From NCBI RefSeq assembly GCF_000350225.1, contig NW_005179131.1:1-64000 (forward strand): a DNA stretch of 64,000 bases. Reading direction: 5' to 3'. Under the pieces are notes generated by a model. That model saw only the letters and a program-made list of their open reading frames with translations, had not been told where the DNA came from and did not search any database. Origin of the DNA: Chondrus crispus. Lineage: Eukaryota; Rhodophyta; Florideophyceae; Gigartinales; Gigartinaceae. The position numbers and the translations under genes were made by a program. Below, one piece after another: positions 20,486 to 30,994 of this stretch; the stretch's first letter is position 1; each line of letters opens with the position of its first letter.

Positions 20486-23400
20486 AGAGGGGAATCTCGC
20501 ATGAGTCGCGAGAGGCACAGGGTCGACGTACTGTGCCCGGGGCTCAGCCCCGTTCCCCGTCTCTAAAGGAAAAGTCAGGCCTCGAGGAGGAGGTTGTTGG
20601 ATTGGTGGATAAGCCCAAAGGGCCAGCTCAAGTCAAGAAAATTTTGAGCCGAGCCCGAGATCATCCGCTGGAAGAAGTTCGAAGACCCTGGTACAGGGTT
20701 AAGCGAAGGGAGTGTCCCGAGAAGATTTTGGTCCTTGCGCGAAAAAACTACAAAGTTTACGCGGACATCGGACCCACAATTGGATTGATGAGCCGGGTGT
20801 TGTCTGTTTTAGACACCGGCGCGGGACCAAACCTTGTGCGAAAATCTGAACTCCCAGCTGGAATGGAATCTATAGTGTCCTACGGACCGACCCAAGACAT
20901 TGGCGACGCAAACAATAGGCCACTCCGGACTCTCGGCACAATTAGAATGCCTGTGAGGCTTGGAAAATTTGTGGCCGCAGCCGAGTTTATTGTATGCGAA
21001 AAACTAGCCGTCCCGCTAATTCTAGGCGCGGACTACTGTGACCGGTTTGTGGAAGCAATTTATCCAAGGGAGAAAGCGGTTGAGTTGGCGGATTTCTCGG
21101 AGGTTCCGATAGTTAGGCGGTTCTCGACGAGAAGAGGGAAGAAGAATCTCGTCCCGGGAGAGGACGAGAATGATGGAAAGGTGGAGCGAATTTCCCCTAA
21201 GGTAAAAGTGGCAAGAGCCACAACTATTGAGCCAGGGACGCAACGCGTCGTGGAATGCACCTCGAAGAGGGCGGGTTTAGTTGTGGTTCAGCCGTACTCG
21301 TCGTTGTACGAAAGGCACGGGTTGACGTGCACGAATGGTGTCGTTCAGGTTGAGCCTGACAGGCCATTTCGTTTACTCGTTGCGAATTTTAGGACGTACC
21401 CTGTCAGGGTGCAAAAGGCCAAGTGGTGGCAGAATTGTTACCGCACCCGAGAGCTGCGCTCGAGAGCAAAACCACCATTGGTGAAGTTCTCGGAATTCAA
21501 GAAAGGAAGAAGGAAAATTTTCCTAATTCTACCAAGACGCCTACGGGCGAGGCAAGATGCGAACCGTCGGATCAAGATCGCGAGGACCCGCAAGGAGAAC
21601 GGGAGGAAAGGCTCTCCGCGACGGCAACTACGACGCCGGAGCGGCGGATTGAGCCTCCCCCGCCGGACGTGGAGGAACTCGACCTGAGCCACGTGCCGGA
21701 CCGGCTGCGCGAGCGGTTCCGTCGGATGTTGAAGAAGTATTCAAGGATGTGGGATGGGACGCTTGGCGAAATTAATACCACAGTCCATCGGATCGAGTTG
21801 ATCCCCGAGACTCGTCCCATCGCACAAGCCCCGTATCGGGCCGGGCCTAAAGCCCGCGAAGTAGAAGATGCAGAGGTGCAGAAGATGTTGGAGGCAGGAG
21901 TGATAGAACCAGCGCAGTCAGAATGGGCGTCGCCCGTGTTGCTAGTGCCCAAGCCGGACGGGTCAATGCGTTTTTGCGTAGACTACCGCAGGCTGAACGC
22001 AGTGACGGTGAAGGACACGTACCCCTTACCGCGCATGGATGAGTGCCTGGACTCGCTTGGTGACACCAAGGTTTTCTCCGCGTTGGACGCGATCTCGGGA
22101 TATTGGCAAATGCCTATCCCTGAGCGCGACCGCGACAAGACCGCATTTTCGTGTCACTCAGGACTGTATCGCTTCTCAAGAATGCCCTTCGGGCTAACTA
22201 ACGCGCCAGCGACGTTTCAGAGAGCAATGGATATCCTGCTCTCTCCGTTCCGTTGGAAGTGCTGTTTGGTGTATCTGGACGACATAATAATTTTTAGCAA
22301 GTCGTGGGAGGAGCACATTGTGCACGTGTATGAGATACTTTCTGTATTGGAGAAGGCAGGTGTGAAGCTCAAACTTCGCAAGTGTGAATTTTTCGTCGAA
22401 AAGATCAAGTACCTGGGCCATGTAGTTCGGCCAGGTACATTGGAAGTTGACGCCGCGCGAACCGTCGCATTGGAACAAGTGAGGTACCCTCAAACGCAGA
22501 CCCAGCTCAGGAGCTTCTTGGGACTTTGTAATGTCTACCGCAGATTCGTTCCGCATTATGCGAAAATCGCGCATCCGCTCAATCAACTGTTGAAGAAAGG
22601 ACAACCGGTCCAGTTGGAAGGATTCGACGAACCGTGCAAGAATGCTTTTCATAAGCTCAAGGACGCCATCTTGGCACCACCGGTGTTGGCGCTGCCGAAG
22701 AAGGACCTACCCTACTCGGTAGATACCGATGCAAGCGACTTCCAAATAGGCGCTGCACTATTTCAAACACACTCGGATGCGCAACGCAAACCCATCGAGT
22801 TCTTTTCAAGAACGTTAGCCGCAGCCGAGAGAAACTATTCTGTATCAGAAAAAGAATTCCTAGCGGTAATTTGGGCCGTACAGACTTTAGGACCATATCT
22901 ATATGGCGAGCACTTCATTGTGCATACCGACCATGCCTCATTGAGGTGGTTGACGAACGTAACCGACCCCAGCGGGAGATTAATCCGATGGAGGCTCCGC
23001 CTCTCGGAATTCGATTTCGAAATCAAGTACAAGAAGGGCAAGGCGAACAGTCAAGCTGATGCCCTGTCAAGATTACGGACCGCAGGAGAAACCGTCGACG
23101 AAATCGACGACGAAATCTCATGCTTTATGGCCGAACCGGCCGAGGGTATAGTGGAGAACGAGGAAAGTTTTGACGCGATAGACGACATCCTCGCTCTTGA
23201 GGGGGGGACCGCCCCTGATCGCCTCGATCAATTCCAAGCTGTCACTCCGGAGGAGCTCATTCGCGAGCAAGCCGTCGACCCCTTCAGCAATCGCATCAAG
23301 GAAGAAATGGACGCCGGAAAGGTGAGAACATTCAGCATGGAAACCGAGGAACTCGAAGGAACTCTATGCCGTACCGCGGCAGAGTTTGTACAAGTGGTAA

Positions 23401-24937
23401 TACCACAATCGTTAAGGGACCGCGTCCTAGGGTTGAGCCACTACGCAAAATTGGCAGGCCACCCGGGAGGCAGGAAACTTTACAAGACTTTGAGAAGATA
23501 TTTTTATTGGCCTACGATGGCCCTAGACTGCTATGCAGTCGCGAAGAATTGCGCGGCATGCGCGCGGGAAAGGGTGAAGTTAAGAAGAAACACGAAGGAA
23601 ATGAAGCTGTTCACGCCCAAAGCGCCGCTGGAATTTGTCGCCATCGACATCCTCGGCGAGCTAATTACAACTAAGCGAGGAAATCGGTACATTCTCGTGA
23701 TCAGCGATCGATACTCGAAACTGGTACGAACCGTACCGTTGAAGAAGATATCAGCTGCGCACATCGCACAAGCCTTCGTTCACCATTGGGTATTCGTGTA
23801 CGGACCGCCGGTCAAGCTGCTGTCCGACAATGGAACACAGTTCACGGCCCGGTTCTTTCAGAACGTCTGCCGAATTCTCGGCATACGCAATGTGTTTACG
23901 ACTACGTACCACCCGCAAGCCAACGGCCAAGTTGAGAGGTTTAACCGCATGCTGACTTCCGCGTTGCGAAAATACGTTGGAGAGCATTCCAAGGACTGGG
24001 ACCTATTTAGCGACGCTGTGACGTTCGCATACAACACGCAAGTTCATCGAACTACGAATATCGCGCCCTTCGAGCTGGTGTTAGCTCGGGCGCCGAGAAG
24101 CATTGCGTTACAAGCACAGCCAAGTTTGGAAGGATTTAGCTCGAATCGAGCGTACTACCTGAAATGGCAGTCGTGGTTGGAAAGCCTGATGAAAGGCGCT
24201 GATAGGAGTTTGCGAAAGGAACAAGCCCGGTACAAGCGAAATTTCGACGCACGCCTTCGCAAACCGCAATATGAGATCCCGCCGGGGTCCTACGTGTTCC
24301 TTCGGAAAGAGCAGGGCACGGCTAGCGAACCGAAACACAAGCTGGCACAAGTCGCCACAGGACCTTATCAGGTCCGAAGATCGGATCAACATACGGTAGT
24401 CATTGCCATTGGCGATCAGGAGGAACGCGTATCGCGAGACAAGGTGGAGTTAGCCCCAAGCCCGATGGACTATGCGCCGATAACTGGCCTACGGCAAGCG
24501 CTACAGTTCCTGGGAGAGCCGGAGCTAAACGAAGAAGGAGAGGTAATGGAGGACGAGGAACGTCCTCACACCCGTGCGCCTACGACGGGGGACCAGGATA
24601 ATTTAGTTGGTCGAACGCCGACAACGGAGACAGCTCCAGACCTACGCGAGTTCGGAAAGTCCAGAGACGAGGATGAGTTGGAAGATCTTCGGAAGGGGAA
24701 GGACAGTTGGACACGCAGGAAGAAGGAGCCGAGAGTCAGGAGTATGTGATCGACAAGATCGTGGACCACGGCTACGACGAGGAGAAATTAATTCTCAAAG
24801 TGAGGTGGTATGGGTATACCATCGAGGACGCAACGTGGGAACCTATTGAGCAGATCCCCCGCAGCGCGGTAGTCACATATTTCCGAAGGAAAAGGCTACC
24901 CTTACCCACGCAAGCGTTGCACGCACAACCGGGATAG
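20356..24937 (+). pseudogene. pol: Pol of gypsy element C: PR-RT-RNaseH-INT-chromodomain
   Basis: Pol overlaps the end of gag in the -1 phase. Frame 20,356-21,687 carries the protease (SVLDTGAGPNLV). A one-base loss in an A-run near 21.41 kb (four A against five in A) shifts to frame 21,423-24,749, 1108 codons. This holds RT (FCVDYRRLN, SGYWQMPI, VYLDDIIIF), RNase H (DTDASDFQIGAALF), the integrase HHCC finger and intact DDE core (IDILGE, LSDNGTQF, QVERFNRM). Another indel near 24.69 kb separates the chromodomain (24,707-24,937, LKVRWYGYTIEDATWEPIEQ). All catalytic residues I can see are intact, so the loss of function is by two single-base indels, which is surprising beside such young LTRs. 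Confidence 0.94.
20476..20482 (+). other. Candidate -1 frameshift heptamer, element C
   Basis: GGAAAAC read as G GAA AAC followed by the gag stop TAG, inside the gag/pol overlap. Same position and same phase as in A and D. Confidence 0.45.
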
Positions 24938-27900
24938 CCATCGTAAATAGAATTAGTAGGTTAGAGACAACAGAGAGGTCAGAACTTCGAGAAAGGAACA
25001 CATCTACGGGGTTCGCAGATAAGGAGTTTGAAGGAAAGGAGAGCAAGTCAGAGAAGCGAGACTGTATCCTTGGATGAGGCATTGAGCCTCTCGGAAAACA
25101 CACACGCTTCATCACGGTACGCACGAGAAATGACGTTTCGAACGGACGGTCCGCCCACGTGGGGGGGATGATGAAATCAAATTATATATACATATGTAAG
25201 CGTGTCGACAGCAACCCGCTGAACAGGCGACACAAGTGAAGAGTCGATTCCAGCCATGCTGTGAAATTATAATCAAAAAGCAGGAAAAATTACGGCAGCT
25301 GCGGTACGCACGATAAGTGGTGATCGTTTGCCACAGTCGGCGACATAACTATTCTAAGTCGCCCTGCAGCCAAGCCCCACCCGACTTCACACGAAGCCGA
25401 TCGTCACACTCACTGCTAACACACTGCCCATGCTCGCCGAGCACGAAGACTCGTCCAAAGGGACCACCATCAGAAGAGCGCGATTACGAATTCACCCGCG
25501 GTGACCGACGTCGACGCTCACAATCGGTCCTATTGTATTTTTTCCAGGACGGTCGACTTAGCACTTACCCATCATGATTTCTCTTCAACTCTGTCGTTTC
25601 TCTGTTTCTTTGTTTTATTCACTTTCCTCTTTTCTGTTTTGTTATTGTTCTGTTCAAGTTACTATTATTTTCTGTGTTGTCAAGGAGACGACCCCGCACT
25701 TCGGGGGTCGATCAGAAGAACCTACAAGGAATAAGAAGGAGGCTATTGCCACGCCAATGAGAAGGGGAACCCTACAGTAGACCCAAGATTCAAAACAAGG
25801 CGTTCCATTGAGAACGAAGAAGAAGCCCCTTCCCCCCCCGTGGGGATGCGCGCGATGAGGCGCGAAGGACGAGCGAGGGTCGTACAAGACTCGATGAGCA
25901 CCAAGCGGACAGTATGGTCCGTGTCGCGAAAGAATACGTCGGAAACCCTGAAGGATGCCCTCCCACCTTGTACATGAAATTACTTTCGTGGCGACTCTCT
26001 TCACTTTTTTTTACTTTTTTCCTTTACCGTGCAGAAGGCACTGACGAGACACGTAATTATAATAGCCCCACGGGGTGAAGCTCCCAACCGATGGAGACCT
26101 CTCAGGCAACGTTCACCGTATACGTGAACCGGCTACTGTGTCTTGTCATTTTTTTTGTTTTGTTTCGAGGTTAATCTACGCGGGACGAATGGTATCGTTA
26201 GTTCCTTGGGAGAAGGAGTCAAATCTAAGAAAGGGAGTTCGAACCCCCGACGAGGCCTGGTGCAAGTTTCATTGAGATCCTCGATATTGGCTTGAAAAAA
26301 AAAAGCGTACCGGCACAACCGTCATTGGGTGTGCACCGTGAGATCATCAGCTCAATATTCGTGCTCAATTGTGCTTAGGACGAGCCCTCGGGCCGGGCGA
26401 CGCATCAGTCAGTCCGCGACAGGATCATCGATCTCACCCTACAACAGTTGTATTTTTCTGTACTCCCATTTCTCCTTTGTCATCAGGGATTGAACACAAG
26501 AGCGCCTGCGCGGTGTCCCGTCTGGAAAACTCTGACGTCCTTGAGTACAGACTCCATGAATAATGGCGACGTACCGTCGGCAACGAGAATTAATCCTGAG
26601 ACCTCTCATCTGAGGAAAGAACAGAACGATGGTGAGATGGGATTGAGACGCAGATCAACACATGGGGCCTTCCTTCATTAACGTGATTTCCTACGAAAGG
26701 AGACGAAGGTTTATACAGCGTAAGAGGAAACTTTTGAAAGATTTTAGTTCAGCACTTGACGAAACCTGGAGTGCTTTGCTTATTGAGGAAATCGGGGAGA
26801 ACGCGGAGGAACGGGGACGTCTCGTATGCATTGGACGACCTCAGGTCGTTGAGATCTGAGAAACCAATTTGACTTGAGAGCATGAGCACATTGCATGCCA
26901 ACACACGAAAACGGAGGTGTCAAACATCGTTTGAAAATATTAAGGAAATTAAGGAGAACCCTAGTCACCGCAAGAACTCACGCCGGTTTGTTGGCATAAG
27001 CCACAGCCGCCGATCTCACGACATATCACAATGCAAAAAGAGGGGAGGATCTGGACTACGACCCCCCTCCCCCTCTCACTCACAGGGCGCCAACCATCAC
27101 TGTGATCGCTTAGTCATGATGATCACGCACGTACGTCGAGGAGGATGACATTCAAGAAAAAGGGAAAGGACGGAGTCCTAGTCACGCGACTTTCGGGAAG
27201 TGCTCCCGAGCGAGAACGCGCTGTTCGCGCATAGCAAAGAGTTTCACCCGTCATTTTCGGACCGCCGGTACGCTGAGTGACCTCGCCAATGGCCTCGCAC
27301 ACTAGTTGTCAACTGGTTTTCACGACCTACAGGTTACACGCGCCGCCCCGTGTCTCTAATGACAGAGCGAGGGCAACTCGCCCGATAGCAAGGACGAAAA
27401 CGCCAAGTTAGGCAACCGAGCGGATGACACTATGTGAGAATGGGGTTGCCGTGAACCCCGGGATACCATCTAAATGTATGAACCGAGACCGGATCAAGAT
27501 GGCCGCTCATCGCGACGTGATCAACTAATCGTAATACGTATGACCGGACGTGTACGAGGAATCCTCGTCGCCACCTCAACTAGTTACGAATCGCCGTCAG
27601 GACACAGTCCGCTACCTCAGGTAGCAATCTAACAGTAAGAGGGACGCCCCGAACGAGATCATGGGCAACAAAATTGACGCCTCCATACTTAGCGCGCCGA
27701 GAATCTGAGTCTGCACGTAAGGGATGTTTTCAAAGAGAGAGAGGGTAGAACCTACGTGTGAATGAACCGAGTTCTTGACCCCGCCGGAGTCGGGAGAGCA
27801 GAGGCTTCCCCGCGGAGCTTCCGTCGTCGGTTCAATATTTTTCATGGCATGAAATGTGAACAGGGGAAAGGGCTTCCGATCGAGGAACTAAAAAAAACGA

Positions 27901-28791
27901 ACAGCAATGAAACGGAAGGTCGCGGAAATGGCGAATGCCACTGAAGGCGTACAGGGGAACTGAGTCGAACCGGCAACTACAACAGAGAAAAACTGTAGGG
28001 AGTCATGGTAGCGATGCTCCTTGTCAGAATGATAGTTTTCGAGGGATTAGGAAACCGAGGGCAGCTCGCCGCGCGAAAAAGAGGTAAGTGAGGGATTTGA
28101 AGAGGTAAAAAGGGGAAGTCGAAAAAGAGGAGGTAAGTGAGGAATTTGAAGAGGTAAGAAGTGGAAGACAAAAAGAGGAGGTAAACCACAAAAGAGGAGG
28201 AAAGGGAAGACGCAGATCGAGGATGGGAGAAAGAGAATGCGCAGGAAATTGGGGGAAATTGAGAAATGAAGAGGAGGACCGAAAAGCGAACCACCTCAGA
28301 GACCCTAAGGGGGACTGTATTCCCTTGAGGAGGAATCCCCAAACGGGCAACGGAGCAACTGAAGATGCGATCATTGACGACGTCTCGTGGATGGCTGAAC
28401 AAAAAGGGGGGAGGGCGACTAGAAAGATTGTCTGGGACCGCCACGTCCCCGCCTACGGCAAGAAGAGGGCAAACGAAAGGAGGAAGTCGGAGATGCCGTA
28501 AACACGCACGTTGCCGCCCCCGTTAGGCAGAGTCAGGGCGTAGGAAAAGAGGGAGAAAAGCGGTCAAGGATAAAGAGGAGGAATTGAAGAGAAGGAAATA
28601 TAGGGGAATCAGGAAAGGGAAAACTGAAAATGCAAAAGAGGAGGAAGTGGGAAATAACAGGAGATGGGCAGGTGGGTTCTTTTTATCGCCCAAAGGTCGT
28701 ACGATAAAGTCGCTAGTCGACTATCAGGTGGGCAGGATGGGAAAAGAAGGACAGGTCGCAAGGAAGTGCTGTGGCCGCCGTCTCAACGAGA
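24938..28791 (+). other. Long non-coding spacer of element C
   Basis: About 3.85 kb without a supportable gene. At about 25,561-25,710 it repeats the pattern of A's spacer: GCACTTACC, a T-rich tract of roughly 110 bases, then a strong hairpin (GACCCCGCACTTCGGGGGTC near 25,692). Further T-rich tracts lie near 26.00, 26.14 and 26.45 kb. Plus-strand frames are short and unrelated to those of A, so conservation, if any, is not at the protein level. Confidence 0.6.
28050..28290 (+). repeat. Purine-rich tandem repeats (element C)
   Basis: A unit containing GAGGAGGTAAGTGAGGAATTTG and AAGAGGTAA is repeated two to three times between about 28,078 and 28,205 (period about 54-60 bp), followed by further G/A-rich sequence to 28,290 and again at 28,540-28,680. 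It occupies the same place relative to the antisense ORF as the purine-rich repeats of A. Confidence 0.65.
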
Positions 28792-29800
28792 CTATGCCCC
28801 AAGGGATTTTCCCTTTGGAAGGGAGGTGACAAGCCGAGCTAGAACTCGCAAGTCGTCCAAGGACGCCCCCTGGAGAGCTTCTCCCTCCACACCATGAGCC
28901 ATGAGAAGGCGATGGTAAACGGCGGCAGCAGAGGTATTTTCTTTGGGAATTGTAGATGATGGAGGGCCCGAGGTAGGGGCGAGGAGCGGACCCTCAGGTG
29001 AAGGGCAAGCCGGACGTGGGGTCGGATCCCCGGCCGACGGTGGGGCTTCCCGAATTGAAATGGTTCCCGTCGAGCAGCTCGCAGGAGGAAGCTCGACGCG
29101 CGGAGGAGCCTCAGGGCGGGTTAAGCCCACGGGTGCCGTACATGACGGCAATGGCAAGGTTGAGGTGGGTGTGACGAGCTGTCCCTCGCGTGATGGGGAA
29201 GCAGGAAGTGAGGTTGGATTCACGTCGGAGGAAGACACGACTCGAAGCGACAAGGTTTCCGGCGAGTTCGTGGGAGGAAGTACGACGCACACTGGGGCCT
29301 CAGGCGCGGAGGGACGGACCGGTGCAGGGAGAGGGGAAGTTGGGGCCGAAGGTCGAGAGCACATCTCAGGCTCTCGAAGATCCGCGTTCACCACAGTGAC
29401 GTAGGATGGAGGTGGGTATAGCGATGCGGGCGCGCCAGTCAAAGGTGTGAATGGCCTGCGAAGGGAGGTTACCGGGCAACATGCCCGCATCATCGGCGAA
29501 ATTATTTTTGATGCCGTCGAGGTCGCGGACGCCCACAGAGGAGAACCATTGAGCAGAAGCAAACAGGGCTGCGTTATCACGCATGGTTTTGTTCTGCAGC
29601 TCCTCGAGCGAAGGATGACGGCGGGCTACCCAAGAGGAATGGTAGCCCGGATGGAAGGCCGGCTCCGCAGGGATGGTAACAGGGGGTAGACGGGGTATGG
29701 AAGGAAGACCCCAGGGCACTTCGAACTTGCGAGGAAAGCCAACGCCCGGACGTCTACGGGTGGCACTATCGTCCGAGTGTTCGGATGGAGAAGGAAGCAT
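28792..29800 (-). pseudogene. Antisense accessory ORF of element C, centre deleted
   Basis: The N-terminal piece (29,800 down to 29,366) starts with ATG 126 bp from the 3' LTR. Its block NKTMRDNAALFASAQWFSSV..D..GMLPGNLPSQAI matches the N-terminus of B's antisense ORF (GKTLADNPLLFERAPFLSA..GALPGGLSLRA). The C-terminal piece, in another frame, resumes at about 29,400 in the Pro-rich linker (compare CSRPSAPTSPLP with CSRPSSPIPPRS in A). It ends in YHRLLMAHGVEGEALQG..DDLRVLARLV, almost identical to A. The central Trp-rich domain, some 250-290 residues, is missing. The Pro-rich linker itself contains a unit of about 50-55 residues repeated twice. So this copy keeps both ends but not the core. Role unknown. 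Confidence 0.75.
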
Positions 29801-29925
29801 GGTATTTTCGTCTTACCCTTGCTAGAACGCCGCCCAGAGTGATTGATGACCGGGAAACACGGTCAGCAGCGGCAGGAGATTATACGATGGCTGAGCGTTG
29901 CGCAAGGGCGCTCCGAAGAGGGATA

Positions 29926-30994
29926 TGTAGTGCAATACGCACGGGAAAAGGGGGGTGAAAAGAAATGAAAATGATGGGGTATGACAAGCAAAAGTGGAAA
30001 TCATTTCACTTTATTATTTTAATTATTAATTTTAATTAGTTGCATATTAGTTATTTAACATTAGATTAGATCTAGGATCTAGCGCCGAGAGCTACTGTAG
30101 TGGCTCCGGCGGGGCGATATATACCTTAGCCCTCTGACGACCAAGTCAGTAAAGGTAACCCGAGTTGCCGGAGTTGAATGTCGCCTTGGTCGAAGTCCGT
30201 CCCTACCAAGACGCTCCCTTTTACCTAAGCCTACGGCATCCTTCAGCGCTCGGGGACCCCATTCCTTTTTCCTTTATTTCCCAATCGAACCCGAGTTGCC
30301 AGAGTCTGATATCGCCTTGGTTGAAGTCCGTCTTTTACAAGACATTCCCTTTAACTACAGATTACTTTATCCTTTGCGCTCGGGGGTCCCCTTTTTCCTT
30401 ATCAATTTTCCTTTACTTTCCTATCCTAATTTTCCTTAATCTTGAGTTGATCCCACCTTGTAGGATTGCGATCCGCAACGTGACGTCATTTGCCATCGGG
30501 CTTCTGTGTTGGTGCGCCAGTGGTGCTTTTCTCAGTGTTGGTTCCATCGGAATCTGGTTGCGACCGATCCGTTGTTGGTACTTTGCCATCGGGCAGTATG
30601 CGGTGTAGCGCTGCTACGTTTTCTTCTTTCCCGACGGGCTACGTTGCGACGTCCCCGTCGAAGACCTTATCAAGGGTATAAGGTGTACAAGGCGCTCTTC
30701 GAGCATTGGATTTACGACCCATCGGACCAGGTTTACCTAAACACCCCTCCGAACTCGTCGAGCAGTCGCCTTTACAAGTCTCTACCACCATTTACCGATC
30801 CCGGGCTGGGCCCTTCTCTTTGCCCCCCCCCTATCAGGGATCCGAGCTACTGCGGGCCGCAAACCCGCTTAAAGAGGACAGGGAGCTTCGAACACTCCGT
30901 AGCGCTGTGCCGTTGGCAGTTGTTGTTTTTGTTGGTGTTGTTTGTGTTGGACCGTCGGACCTTGGTCTCTGCCTAACAGGCGCATTGCACTACA
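29926..30994 (+). repeat. 3' LTR of element C
   Basis: 1069 bp, TGTAGTGCAATA...ATTGCACTACA, including the same tandem duplication of the R-like block as the 5' copy. Differences from 16,853-17,920 that I could count: T/G near the start, C/T, A/G, G/A, C/T, G/A, one extra C in a C-run, and T/C near the end. A short purine run (GAAGAGGGA, 29,915-29,923) precedes it as a possible polypurine tract. Confidence 0.96.

Larger units (their letters stand above)
16853..30994 (+). mobile_element. Complete nested Ty3/gypsy element C (14.1 kb)
   Basis: Bounded by two near-identical LTRs (1068 and 1069 bp, about eight differences by eye) and inserted into the pol gene of B. Order: LTR, primer-binding site with repeats, gag, overlapping pol ending in a chromodomain, a 3.9 kb non-coding spacer, an antisense ORF remnant, a short purine run, LTR. 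At 14.1 kb it is far above the usual 5-7 kb of chromoviruses, the excess lying in the 3' half. The high LTR identity marks a young insertion. Confidence 0.95.

Noticed and set aside
28050..28290. CRISPR-like or satellite array
   Set aside because: Only two to three imperfect purine-rich units without regular spacers.
28223..28501. Plus-strand Arg/Glu-rich ORF in the spacer of C
   Set aside because: Produced by purine-rich repeats; no likeness to any known protein.
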